A stretch of 64,000 bases of DNA from Alphaproteobacteria bacterium (GTDB lineage: Bacteria > Pseudomonadota > Alphaproteobacteria > Sphingomonadales > Sphingomonadaceae): the NCBI GenBank assembly GCA_003241875.1, contig QBLU01000011.1:1-64000 (forward strand), written 5' to 3'. This document shows, piece by piece, positions 1 to 7,936 of this stretch. The position numbers were made by a program, and so were the translations under genes. The stretch's first letter is position 1. Each line of letters begins with the position of its first letter. Under the pieces are notes generated by a model, which saw only the letters and a list, made by a program, of their open reading frames with translations, was not told the origin of the DNA and made no database searches.

Positions 1-34
1 CGATCTGCTCGCCTGTGAACTTCGACTTCTTCAT
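1..34 (-). CDS. IS3-family transposase OrfA, N-terminal fragment
   Basis: The minus strand from 34 reads ATG then MKKSKFTGEQI before the window ends. This is the characteristic start of the small helix-turn-helix OrfA of many IS3-family elements, which binds the terminal repeats and is joined to the DDE transposase OrfB by a programmed frameshift. A GGAGG motif lies a few bases upstream of the start. Only eleven residues are visible, so the family call rests on this short match together with the IS-like terminus at about 117. Confidence 0.6.
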   Translation of the reverse strand, partial: MKKSKFTGEQI

Positions 35-117
35 CCGCAAAATCCTCCGCTCAAAGCAGCTTCGATTCTGCCAGATTCCTCTCATTCAAACCGGATACAT
101 TTTCCGGGACAGGGTCA
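1..117 (-). mobile_element. IS3-family insertion sequence, one end (rest outside the window)
   Basis: Reading the minus strand, position 117 begins TGACCCTGTCCCGG, a TGA-initial terminus of the kind seen at IS3-family ends. About 80 bases further in, after a GGAGG ribosome-binding site, an open reading frame begins that looks like an IS3 OrfA. The integrase protein ceases to look like an integrase at exactly this point, just after the residues AVYSRE. The right boundary at 117 is inferred from these two facts and could be off by a few bases. The other end, the second orf and any target duplication lie left of the window. Confidence 0.6.
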
Positions 118-1019
118 AAGCTTTCTCTGCTGTAGACTGCTCGCTTTGATCTAGCTGGCCTATGGTCAACGATTGTAACCCCCTTAGCCGGGTTGCTTAG
201 AACCAGATCGTTATCGAGTGCATAGCTAAACAATCCCGACAAACGGGCCAGTTTCATCTTGGCATTAGCAGCGGTATGCCCAGTGGTTAGTAACCAATCT
301 TTAAAGTCTAGCACATTCCTTCTGGTTAAATCAGCGATAGGGGCAGGTAGTAAAAATCTTTCAAATAGCCTTATAGCCGCCGCAGTTGCATCCTTAGTCT
401 TAGAAGTAACCTTGCGCTCAGCAGCCCACCGGTCAACGAGGTCAGCAAGGTAAATTGCTTGCTGACGGCGCGCGGTCACGGTCAATGCTAGCTGCGGTAT
501 TGGCGCGGCGTTGGCCGTGGCCAGAAGGTGCTTCAATGACGAAATATGGTCCTTGGCTAGCGAGAGGTTGAACTCTCTGTCGCTAAGCATTTCTTTGACA
601 GCGGCTTCCTGCGGCGTCAGTTCCGCTGTTGTCAGCAGCATCCTCTCTTGCCAGAGTTGCCGGTATTCCTCGCGTGCGTCACGCCGTCCTTCCTGCTCCC
701 GCTCATCCTGTCGTTCCTGCTCCGCTTGCGCCTGCTCATGGTCGAAGCGCGCGCGGTCATGGGCTTCCTGCTCAGGCGAGGCCTTGGAAGAGGTGTTTGA
801 AGATGGGCGGGCGATCGAGGCAGACGACAGGGTGCGCGCGTCATCCATCAGCGCGTTGGTCCGGACACCCTCCGCTTGGGCTAACCGCTTGCCGATGTCC
901 CGGTCTTTTGTTCGAAGTGAATAGACCCACTCAGCGGCACCAAACTGCTGCCTAAGATCGAGGGGTATGACGCGGCGGAAATAGTAGGTCGCGCCACGCT
1001 TGGAGAGGTAGTTACACAT
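51..1019 (-). pseudogene. Tyrosine-type site-specific integrase, truncated by an IS
   Basis: The first ~50 residues (YLSKRGATYYFRRVIPLDLR and following) match the DUF6538 domain found at the N-terminus of many island integrases. A charged, probably coiled-coil stretch follows (about 75-125), then a SAM-like core-binding domain (about 190-285). The frame reaches a stop at 51, but the last ~22 residues appear to come from the IS end, so native sequence stops near 118. The whole C-terminal catalytic domain, with the R-H-R-Y residues, is missing, so it cannot recombine DNA. GC content is visibly lower than in neighbouring genes, suggesting transfer. It reads away from the 3' end of tRNA-Ala, the usual position of an integrase at an island edge. 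Confidence 0.75.
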
Positions 1020-1110
1020 CGGCTGTCCCTATGCCAGATGTAACACCCGCTTGCTACTAAGCATCTGTTTTCAAGGCAATAACCAAGGCACTCAACGCCT
1101 TAGGGTCCGT

Positions 1111-1186
1111 TGGTGGAGCAAGGGAGGATCGAACTCCCGACCTCAGCAGTGCGATTGCTGCGCTCTCCCATCTGAGCTATTGCCCC
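1111..1186 (-). tRNA. tRNA-Ala (anticodon CGC)
   Basis: The minus strand folds into a full 76-base cloverleaf with encoded CCA. The acceptor arm has G3:U70, the alanine identity pair. The D arm is GCTC/GAGC, the anticodon stem CAGCA/TGCTG with loop ATCGCAC (anticodon CGC, reading GCG), and the T arm GGGAG/CTCCC. Its 3' end faces the truncated integrase, so it is a likely attachment site. The 97 bases between this gene and tRNA-Gln hold nothing I can recognise. Confidence 0.93.
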
Positions 1187-1284
1187 ACACCGACGGAAGG
1201 CGGCCCGTATAGGGGCGGCCAACGCCCGATGCAACGGGGGTCGTCACCGACATTTCAGTATTATTCGGGCTGGCGCTGGCGGGC

Positions 1285-1358
1285 TGGATGCCCCGCGAGG
1301 ATTCGAACCTCGATAAACGGAGTCAGAGTCCGTTGTCTTACCGTTAGACGACAGGGCA
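1285..1358 (-). tRNA. tRNA-Gln (anticodon CTG)
   Basis: A 74-base cloverleaf on the minus strand with encoded CCA. The first pair is U1-A72, typical of glutamine tRNAs. The anticodon stem ACGGA/TCCGT encloses the loop CTCTGAC (anticodon CTG, reading CAG). The T arm is CGAGG/CCTCG. The ~150 bases between this tRNA and ppx contain no recognisable feature. Confidence 0.93.
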
Positions 1359-1510
1359 ATAGGCCGGCTGCCAGCGGAAGCGCCGTCTAGGCAGGACCGG
1401 GCGCCAAGTCAATTCCCTGTCGCCCGCTTGGCCGCATATTTGCATTGGACGCCACGGCGCATTAGCGTGTCTTCAGGTTCCGGCGCCCTGTTTCGGGCAG
1501 CCGGTGAAGA

Positions 1511-2629
1511 ATGGGATTCAAGTCTGCAATGTCGGCCCCGGCATCATCGCCGCCCGACACGGTAACCCCGCAAGGGGCAGGGGCCGTGGAAAGGGCACCG
1601 CCGCGCGACAACGGCGCTCGCCGAATGCAACGCGGACCAGGCTTGCGCCGCGGCCATACCTATGGCGCGCTCGATCTCGGCACCAACAATTGCCGGCTGC
1701 TGATCGCCCGGCCGGGACCCCAGGGTTTCATCATCGTCGATGCCTATTCGCGGGTCGTGCGGCTGGGCGAAGGCTTGCTGGAGGCCGGACGCCTGTCGGA
1801 CGCTGCCATGGACCGTACGGTAACAGCGCTTGCTGCCTGTGCCGACAAGCTGGCGCGGCGCGACGTGCGGCTGACCCGCAATGTCGCCACCGAGGCCTGT
1901 CGCCGCGCCGCCAATGGCGCCCGCTTTGTCGAGCGGGTGTTCAACGAGACCGGCATTGCCCTCGACGTGATCAGCGCCGCCGAGGAAGCCCGGCTGGCGG
2001 TGCTCGGCTGCCATATGCTGATCGCCGCCGATGGCCCCCCGGCGCTGGTGTTCGATATCGGCGGCGGCTCGACCGAGCTGATGCTGGTCGCGCCCGGCTC
2101 GGTCAATGGCGGCGAACCCGACATATTGGAATGGGTCAGCCTGCCCTGGGGCGTGGTCTCGCTGGCCGAGACCGAGCCGCAGTGGCCGGGGGCGGACGAT
2201 CGGCTGCACGGCTATGAGCGCATGTTGCAGCGCGTGGCGCCGATGCTCGACGGCTTTCGCGAGCGGCTGCTGGCGCGCGGCGTCCGCGACGTGCAGCTGC
2301 TCGGCACGTCGGGGACGATCACGACGCTGGCGAGTGTCGAGCTCGGCCTGCCCGGCTATGACCGGCGCCAGGTCGATGGTTGCGCGGTCGACAATGCGCC
2401 GCTGCTGGCGCTGTGCCGGCGCATCGCGCTGCAGAGCGTGCAGGAACGGGCGCGGGTGGCGTGCATAGGCCCGGATCGGGCGGAATTGATCGTCGCCGGC
2501 TGTGCCATCCTGGAGGCAATCCTGGCACGCTGGCCGGGCGGCGACGTGCGGGTGGCCGATCGGGGCATCCGCGAAGGTATCCTGCGGACCCTGATGGGCC
2601 GCGACGGCGTCTGGGCAGCAGGAAAATGA
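1511..2629 (+). CDS. ppx: Ppx/GppA family exopolyphosphatase
   Basis: The protein has 372 residues and belongs to the ASKHA phosphatase fold that hydrolyses polyphosphate or pppGpp in the cytoplasm. Visible motifs are the phosphate-1 loop ALDLGTNNCRLL (about 52-63), the phosphate-2 loop DIGGGSTEL (about 181-189) and GTSGTITTLAS further on. It is only the N-terminal Ppx/GppA unit, without the HD domain of the ~500-residue enzymes, so it is a short-form member. The first ~48 residues are low-complexity and the true start might be further in. Its stop overlaps the start of rlmE (ATGA), so the two are probably translated together. Polyphosphate and pppGpp cannot be separated as substrates from sequence alone. 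Confidence 0.85.
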   Translation: MGFKSAMSAPASSPPDTVTPQGAGAVERAPPRDNGARRMQRGPGLRRGHTYGALDLGTNNCRLLIARPGPQGFIIVDAYSRVVRLGEGLLEAGRLSDAAMDRTVTALAACADKLARRDVRLTRNVATEACRRAANGARFVERVFNETGIALDVISAAEEARLAVLGCHMLIAADGPPALVFDIGGGSTELMLVAPGSVNGGEPDILEWVSLPWGVVSLAETEPQWPGADDRLHGYERMLQRVAPMLDGFRERLLARGVRDVQLLGTSGTITTLASVELGLPGYDRRQVDGCAVDNAPLLALCRRIALQSVQERARVACIGPDRAELIVAGCAILEAILARWPGGDVRVADRGIREGILRTLMGRDGVWAAGK

Positions 2630-3366
2630 CAGTCACGAGTGGCAAGGGTGGCAAGGGGGGCGTAAAAGGTGCCGCCGGCGGCGGGCCCGGCGGTACCGGT
2701 GGCCGTTCGCGCGGTGGCAAGGTCAAGGTCAAGAACGCGCATCGCCGCTCGACATCGTCGAACCAGTGGCTGGCGCGGCATCTCAACGACCCCTATGTCG
2801 CCGCCGCCAAGGCCGCAGGTTATCGCAGCCGTGCCGCCTTCAAGCTGAAGGAGCTCGATGCGCAGTTTTCGCTGCTGAACCAGGTCGAGCGCGTCGTCGA
2901 CCTGGGTGCGGCGCCGGGTGGCTGGTGTCAGGTGGTGCTCGAAAGACGGCCGCGGGCGACGGTGGTGGGGATCGACCTGCTGCCGATCGAACCGATCACC
3001 GGGGTGACATTGTTCGAGAAGGACATTCTCGACGATGATACCGAAGGCTTGCTGCTGGCCGCGCTGGGCGGCCAGGCCGATATCGTGCTGTCGGACATGG
3101 CGGCGAATACCGTCGGGCACCAGATGACCGATTATTTGCGGACGATGGGATTGATCGAGGCGGGTCTCGACATGGCCGGCCGGCTGCTGCGGCCGGGCGG
3201 GGCGTTCGTGGCGAAGGTGCTGGCGGGCGGCGGCGACGGCGCGCTGACGGCGTTGCTGAAGCAGTCGTTCACCACGGTAAAGCATGTGAAGCCGCCGGCG
3301 AGCCGCAAGGGTTCGAGCGAGTGGTATGTGGTGGCGCAGGGGTTCAAGGCGGCGCCGGAGGGGTGA
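2626..3366 (+). CDS. rlmE: 23S rRNA 2'-O-methyltransferase RlmE (FtsJ/RrmJ)
   Basis: Methylates the 2'-OH of U2552 (E. coli numbering) in 23S rRNA of the 50S subunit, using S-adenosylmethionine. The 246-residue protein shows the RrmJ fold: FKLKELDAQF with the first catalytic lysine, the SAM loop VDLGAAPGGWCQV, LSDMAANTVGH with the catalytic aspartate, FVAKVLAGG with the second lysine, and SSEWYVVAQGF with the glutamate. The ATG at 2626 overlaps the ppx stop. A start further upstream would run far into ppx. The first ~45 residues are a Gly/Lys/Arg-rich tail absent from E. coli RlmE and probably disordered and RNA-binding. Confidence 0.92.
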   Translation: MTVTSGKGGKGGVKGAAGGGPGGTGGRSRGGKVKVKNAHRRSTSSNQWLARHLNDPYVAAAKAAGYRSRAAFKLKELDAQFSLLNQVERVVDLGAAPGGWCQVVLERRPRATVVGIDLLPIEPITGVTLFEKDILDDDTEGLLLAALGGQADIVLSDMAANTVGHQMTDYLRTMGLIEAGLDMAGRLLRPGGAFVAKVLAGGGDGALTALLKQSFTTVKHVKPPASRKGSSEWYVVAQGFKAAPEG

Positions 3367-3384
3367 CTCCCGGTTGATCTGTTG

Positions 3385-3514
3385 GTCATTGCGGCGAAGG
3401 CCGGGACCCATGAACCGCGAACGTAGATACCAATGGACATGCTTGCCGAAGGTTTAGCTGGCGCCCGGGTGACGTAGATCGTGGTTCATGGGCCCTGGCC
3501 TTCGCCGGGGTGAC
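3385..3514. repeat. Intergenic palindromic repeat (REP-like)
   Basis: Two ~34-base arms, 3385-3419 and 3481-3514, are imperfect inverted copies of each other. The core of the left arm reads GGCGAAGGCCGGGACCCATG. The ~60 bases between them contain no gene. The element ends in GTGACAGTTAGCGAG, and the same TGACAGTTAGCG tail closes the repeat at 7223-7312, so the two are probably one family. It lies between rlmE and the M28 peptidase gene and may act as a transcript-end or mRNA-stability structure. Confidence 0.75.
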
Positions 3515-3565
3515 AGTTAGCGAGACGGGTGCATCCCGCATCGTCGCCCGTTGCGTCGCGGCGTC

Positions 3566-5209
3566 ATGGCTGGCAAGCACTCCGTCATGAAAACGCTTGC
3601 GCTCACCTTGCTCCTCGCCTCCGTGCCGGCCTCCGCCATTTCGGTCGAGCAGCTGAAGATCGACACCCGGACGCTGTCGTCCGACGCCTTCGAGGGCCGC
3701 GCGCCGGGGACGGCCGGTGAGGCGAAGACGGTCGATTACCTGATCGGCCGGATGAAGGCGATCGGGCTGCAGCCAGGCAACAAGGGGCAGTGGACGCAGG
3801 ATGTGCCGCTGGCGGCGATCACGCTCGACCCCAAGGTGACGCTGCGCTTTGCCGGCGGCGCCGCGCCGATCACGCTGAACTATATCGACGACATGGTTGT
3901 GTGGACAAAGCGGCAGGTGGCGCGGCAGGTGCTCGCCGATGCACCGGTGGTCTTCGTCGGCTATGGCATCAACGCGCCGGAGCGCGGCTGGAACGACTAT
4001 GCCGGCGTCGACGTCCGCGGCAAGACGGTGATCATCCTGGTCAACGATCCCGACTGGGAGACCAAGGCCGCTGGCAAAGACGCGGGGCTCTTCGAGGGCC
4101 GGGCGATGACCTATTACGGCCGCTATTCGTACAAGTACGAGGAAGCGATGCGCGAGGGCGCGGCGGCGGCGATCATCATCCATGACACCGAGCCGGCGGC
4201 GTATCCGTTCACCGTCATCACCTCGACAGCGCGGGCGCCCAAGATCGATCTCGACCTGCCCGACAAGGGCATGAAGCGGGTCGGGGTCGAAGGCTGGATG
4301 ACCCGGCCGGCGGCGACGCGGGTTCTGGCGGCGGCGGGGCTCGACCTGGCGACGCTGGAGACGGCGGCGAAGCGCAAGGGCTTCAAGGCGGTCCCGACCA
4401 AGCTGACGGCGTCGGCGACGCTGGAGAACAGCATCACCCGGTCGCTGTCGAAGAACGTGCTCGGCATCTTGCCGGGGGCGTCGCGGCCGGACGAGGTCGT
4501 GCTCTATTCGGCGCATTGGGATCATCTCGGGCGCTGCGCCGCCAATGCCGCCGGCGACGACATCTGCAACGGCGCGGTCGACAACGCCTCGGGTACCGCC
4601 GGCATGCTGGCGATTGCCGCGGATTTTGCGGCTGGCAAGCGCCCGGCGCGGTCGCTGCTGTTCATCGCTGTCACGGCGGAGGAATCGGGCCTGCTCGGCT
4701 CGCGCTGGTATGCCGAACATCCGGTCTATCCGCTTGGCCAGACCGTCGGCGGGGTGAACATGGACAGTCTCAACGTCATCGGCCGCATGGACGGGCTGAC
4801 CGTCGAAGGCGCCGGCAAGTCGGAGCTGGAGGCGATGGCGCTGCGGCTGGCCAAGGCGCAGGGCCGCACGCTGCGCGCCGAGGCGACGCCGGAAAAAGGC
4901 TTCTACTTCCGGTCGGACCATTTCAGCTTTGCCAAACTGGGCGTGCCGATGCTGGCGGCGGGCAGCGGCGGCGAACTGGCCGGCAAGCCCGCGGGGTCGG
5001 CCGCGGCGGCGGTGGCCCGTTTCGGCAAGGATTATCACCAGCCGTCGGATGAATATTCGGCCGACTGGGACTGGTCCGGGGCGGTGCAGGACCTGGAGCT
5101 GTACGCGGGGCTGGGCCGCGAGCTGGCGACCGGCAAGGCCTGGCCGAACTGGTTCGCCGACAGCGAGTTCCGCGCCATTCGCGACGCCTCGCGGGGGGTG
5201 GCCAAGTGA
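3566..5209 (+). CDS. Exported M28-family zinc peptidase with PA-type insert
   Basis: Predicted to remove N-terminal residues from peptides in the periplasm or outside the cell. The N-terminus carries a hydrophobic signal (KTLALTLLLASVPASA). A protease-associated type region fills the middle. The M28 metal site is seen as YSAHWDHLG (first His near residue 317), DNASG (Asp near 339), EES in VTAEESGLLGS (near 371), and FRSDHFSF towards the end. I chose the ATG at 3566; the ATG at 3587 would also leave a complete signal peptide. Its stop overlaps the GTG start of aguA, so the peptidase is co-translated with the agmatine genes. That could feed released amino acids into polyamine metabolism, but this is inference. 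Confidence 0.88.
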   Translation: MAGKHSVMKTLALTLLLASVPASAISVEQLKIDTRTLSSDAFEGRAPGTAGEAKTVDYLIGRMKAIGLQPGNKGQWTQDVPLAAITLDPKVTLRFAGGAAPITLNYIDDMVVWTKRQVARQVLADAPVVFVGYGINAPERGWNDYAGVDVRGKTVIILVNDPDWETKAAGKDAGLFEGRAMTYYGRYSYKYEEAMREGAAAAIIIHDTEPAAYPFTVITSTARAPKIDLDLPDKGMKRVGVEGWMTRPAATRVLAAAGLDLATLETAAKRKGFKAVPTKLTASATLENSITRSLSKNVLGILPGASRPDEVVLYSAHWDHLGRCAANAAGDDICNGAVDNASGTAGMLAIAADFAAGKRPARSLLFIAVTAEESGLLGSRWYAEHPVYPLGQTVGGVNMDSLNVIGRMDGLTVEGAGKSELEAMALRLAKAQGRTLRAEATPEKGFYFRSDHFSFAKLGVPMLAAGSGGELAGKPAGSAAAAVARFGKDYHQPSDEYSADWDWSGAVQDLELYAGLGRELATGKAWPNWFADSEFRAIRDASRGVAK

Positions 5210-6177
5210 CCGCGCGCCAGCCCGCCGAATGGATGCCGCACGCCGCGACGTGGACGGCATTCCCTAGCGCCGCCGATCTGTGGGAAGATGACCTGGCGCC
5301 GGCGCAGGGCGAGGTGGCTGCCATGGTGCGGGCGATCGCCGCCGGGGAACGCGTCGAGCTGCTGGTGGCCAACGATGCCGCGATGGCCGTGGCGCGCGAC
5401 CTGCTGGCCGGCTGCAACGTCGGTTTCCATGCCTATGGCTTTGGCGACATCTGGCTGCGCGATACCGGCCCGCTGTTCATGGCGTCACCCTTTGGCGCGG
5501 CGGCGGCGGGATTTCGCTTCAACGGCTGGGGCGGCAAATACGACTTGCCCGGCGATGATGGCGTTGCGGCGTTCGTTGCGCAGGCCGCGGGCGTGCCGCT
5601 GGCCCGGCACGGCTGGGTGCTGGAGGGCGGCGCCATCGATTGCGACGGCACCGGCCTCGCGGTGACGACCGAGCAATGCCTGCTCAACCCCAACCGCAAC
5701 CCGAAAATGGACATCACCGAGATCGAATCGCACCTGCGGCGGGACCTGGGCATCGAGCGGGTGCTGTGGCTCGGCGAGGGGCTGCTCAACGATCATACCG
5801 ACGGCCATGTCGACAATCTGGCGCGGTTCGTTGCGCCGGGCGTGCTGGCGTTGCCGGTGCCGGCGGGAGACGACCCCAACCATGCCGTGCTGGTCGACGC
5901 GCATGACCGGGCACGCGACTTCGGGCTCGATATCGTCGGCGTACCGTCACCCGGGCGAGTGGAGCGTGACGGCGAGATCGTGCCGGCAAGCCACATGAAC
6001 TTCTACATCGCCAACAGCGTCGTCGTGGTGCCGACCTATGGCGCCGCATCGGATGCCGCGGCGGTAAAGGCGATCGGGGCACTGTTCCCCGGGCGGGATT
6101 GCATCGGGCTGCGGGCGGACCATATCCTGACCGGCGGCGGCAGTTTTCATTGCATCACCCAGCAGCAGCCGGCGTAG
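5206..6177 (+). CDS. aguA: Agmatine deiminase
   Basis: Converts agmatine to N-carbamoylputrescine and ammonia, the first step of the deiminase route to putrescine. The 323-residue length and the guanidino-modifying fold fit the AguA/peptidylarginine deiminase family. Visible signatures are the opening EWMPHAATWTAFP, FGDIWLRDTGP, LEGGAIDCDG, NDHTDGHVDN with the catalytic His, and GGGSFHCIT near the C-terminus with the nucleophilic Cys at about residue 316. The GTG start overlaps the peptidase stop. The next gene, aguB, encodes the following step. No arginine decarboxylase is in the window, so the source of agmatine is unknown. Confidence 0.93.
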   Translation: MTARQPAEWMPHAATWTAFPSAADLWEDDLAPAQGEVAAMVRAIAAGERVELLVANDAAMAVARDLLAGCNVGFHAYGFGDIWLRDTGPLFMASPFGAAAAGFRFNGWGGKYDLPGDDGVAAFVAQAAGVPLARHGWVLEGGAIDCDGTGLAVTTEQCLLNPNRNPKMDITEIESHLRRDLGIERVLWLGEGLLNDHTDGHVDNLARFVAPGVLALPVPAGDDPNHAVLVDAHDRARDFGLDIVGVPSPGRVERDGEIVPASHMNFYIANSVVVVPTYGAASDAAAVKAIGALFPGRDCIGLRADHILTGGGSFHCITQQQPA

Positions 6178-6183
6178 TTTTTC

Positions 6184-6309
6184 GATCGTCATGCTGGCGA
6201 ACGCCAGTATCCACCGTCGTGTCGAGGTGCGGCTGCCGTCTTGTGCAGCCGGTTGGCACGACCAGCGCCCGGCGCCTCGGTGGATGCTGGCGTTCGCCAG
6301 CATGACGAT
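6184..6309. repeat. Intergenic palindromic repeat with ~32-base arms
   Basis: Left arm 6184-6216 and right arm 6278-6309 are near-perfect inverted repeats, with one mismatch in about 31 paired bases. The core is CATGCTGGCGAACGCCAG. The loop of ~60 bases is non-coding. The element fills most of the gap between aguA and aguB, and transcripts crossing it would form a strong hairpin. Its arm sequence differs from the other two repeats, although all begin with GTCAT, so it may be a different family or a diverged member. Confidence 0.8.
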
Positions 6310-6329
6310 GATCGTTCGAGGACTTGAGG

Positions 6330-7196
6330 ATGACGCGTAACATCACCGTTGCCGGGCTGCAGCTCGCCTTCACCGGCGTGCGCGATACCGATATCGCCCA
6401 TACCGCCGCCGCCGTGCGCGCCGCCGCGGCCGCGGGTGCGCAGGTCATCCTGCCACCCGAGCTCTTCGAGGGGCATTATTTCTGCCGTCACGAGGACGAG
6501 AGCCTGTTCGCCAATGCGCTGCCGCTGGACCAGCATCCGGCGGTCGCGACGATGCAGCAGGTCGCGCTGGAGACGAAGACGTATATCCCGACGAGCTTTT
6601 TCGAGCGCGACGGGCCGCATCACTACAACAGCCTGGCGATGATCGATGATGGCGGCAACGTCATGGGGGTCTATCGCAAGAGCCATATTCCCGATGGCCC
6701 CGGCTATGAGGAGAAATTCTATTTCCGGCCGGGAAATACGGGCTTCAAGGTGTGGCCGACACGGCATGGCGTCATCGGCGTCGGGATCTGCTGGGACCAA
6801 TGGTATCCCGAGACGGCGCGGGCGATGATGCTGCAGGGCGCCGAGGTGCTGATGTTCCCGACCGCGATCGGATCTGAGCCGCACGATCCCAATCTCGATA
6901 CGCGCCGGATGTGGCGCCGGGCGATGCAGGGCCATGCGGTGTCGAACGTGGTGCCGGTGGTGGCGTGCAATCGAACGGGCACGGAGGAAGCGGGGACGCC
7001 GCACGCGCAGACATTCTATGGCACGAGTTTCATCGCCGACCAGCGCGGGGACGTGGTGTCGGAACTGGATGATGCGGAGGAGGGCCGGGTGCTGGCGACC
7101 TTCGACCTCGACCTGGCGGCCAAGCATCGCGCGGCGTTCGGGTTTTTCCGGGACCGGCGGCCGGATCTGTACGGGCGGCTGGCGGTGGATGTCTGA
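6330..7196 (+). CDS. aguB: N-carbamoylputrescine amidase
   Basis: Hydrolyses N-carbamoylputrescine to putrescine, CO2 and ammonia, completing the pathway begun by AguA. This 288-residue nitrilase-superfamily enzyme shows the full E-K-C triad: Glu44 in LPPELFEGHYF, Lys117 in YRKSHIPDGPGY and Cys154 in GICWDQWYPE. The last motif and RMWRRAMQGHA are typical of AguB. The ATG at 6330 is preferred because a GAGG ribosome-binding site lies 8 bases upstream; a TTG two codons earlier is less likely. The intergenic hairpin between aguA and aguB suggests separate or attenuated transcription of the second gene. Confidence 0.93.
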   Translation: MTRNITVAGLQLAFTGVRDTDIAHTAAAVRAAAAAGAQVILPPELFEGHYFCRHEDESLFANALPLDQHPAVATMQQVALETKTYIPTSFFERDGPHHYNSLAMIDDGGNVMGVYRKSHIPDGPGYEEKFYFRPGNTGFKVWPTRHGVIGVGICWDQWYPETARAMMLQGAEVLMFPTAIGSEPHDPNLDTRRMWRRAMQGHAVSNVVPVVACNRTGTEEAGTPHAQTFYGTSFIADQRGDVVSELDDAEEGRVLATFDLDLAAKHRAAFGFFRDRRPDLYGRLAVDV

Positions 7197-7222
7197 GAGC
7201 AGTCTGGCCCGTGTTTTCCTCC

Positions 7223-7312
7223 GTCATCCCCGCGCAGGCGGGGATCCATCGCCTTAGTGTCGTCGTTCGCGGGCCAGTGCCGGTGATGGATCCCCGCCTG
7301 CGCGGGAATGAC
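7223..7312. repeat. Intergenic palindromic repeat with 28-base arms
   Basis: The arms 7223-7250 and 7285-7312 are inverted copies with a single mismatch and a core CCCGCGCAGGCGGGGATCC. They are separated by 34 bases. The right end runs into TGACAGTTAGCG, the same tail as the repeat at 3385-3514. It sits between the convergent aguB and YqaJ-like genes, where it could serve as a bidirectional transcription end. This GTCAT-initial palindrome type recurs in many sphingomonad genomes (general knowledge, not checked here). Confidence 0.8.
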
Positions 7313-7314
7313 AG

Positions 7315-7926
7315 TTAGCGCGCGGCCTCGACGCGCGCCCAGAACGCCGCCCCGCAGGCGTTCAGCGTGGCGATATACACCTCGTCCCGCCGCTCGGGGA
7401 TCAGCAGCGGCGGGCGGCCCGGCAGCCAGACCCAGAAATCGATGCTGTCCCAGCCGGTGACGGCCAGCGTCTGCTGCAATTGCCCGACATAATGGCCCGG
7501 CACGCGGCCGCTGCGAGCGACCTCGGCATAGGTGGCGCTGCCGCATTTGATCTCGAGCAGCCGCTGTTCGGCAAGGTCGATGCCGTCGAGACTGGCGCGC
7601 TGCCAGGAGCGTTCCTGCGAGACCAGGCACAGCGGCGCCACTGCACTGCCGTGCTGCTGCCGATACAGCCGCCGCGCCTGCGCCTCGAGGCCGTTGTCCT
7701 CGCGCTGCGGCGGCGCCCCGAACAGGTCGGCGACCACCGGCGCCGGGCGGCGCGGGCGGGCAAAGCCATAGCGGGGCGGCGCGACTTTTTCGGCGAACAG
7801 CGCTGCGGTGCTGCGCCACGGGTTCTGCCCCATCAGCGCCGGCGCGTCCGAGGCGCCGATCCCGTCGTGGCGCCAGCGTAGCCAGTCGGCGGTGCCCTGC
7901 TGCAGATCGACGACGGTGAAGCTCAT
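7315..7926 (-). CDS. YqaJ-like (lambda-exonuclease-type) nuclease domain protein
   Basis: The protein is 203 residues long and matches the YqaJ viral recombinase family, a PD-(D/E)XK nuclease fold that in phages resects double-stranded ends for single-strand annealing. It opens with DLQQGTADWLRWRHDGIGAS, has RASLDGI and LLEIKCGSATYAEV as the catalytic D...ExK motif, and VGQLQQTLAVTG as the C-terminal helix motif. The ATG at 7926 lies 10 bases after the stop of the upstream uracil-DNA glycosylase gene; a TTG at 7950 would overlap that gene. No RecT/Bet annealing partner or phage genes are nearby. Coupling to UDG suggests a DNA repair role, which is inference. Confidence 0.8.
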   Translation of the reverse strand: MSFTVVDLQQGTADWLRWRHDGIGASDAPALMGQNPWRSTAALFAEKVAPPRYGFARPRRPAPVVADLFGAPPQREDNGLEAQARRLYRQQHGSAVAPLCLVSQERSWQRASLDGIDLAEQRLLEIKCGSATYAEVARSGRVPGHYVGQLQQTLAVTGWDSIDFWVWLPGRPPLLIPERRDEVYIATLNACGAAFWARVEAAR

Positions 7927-7936
7927 CGATGCCAGA

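Noticed and set aside
3386-5260. Open frame of ~624 codons on the minus strand
   Set aside because: Antisense to the M28 peptidase; rich in Arg, His and Gly with no recognisable motif.
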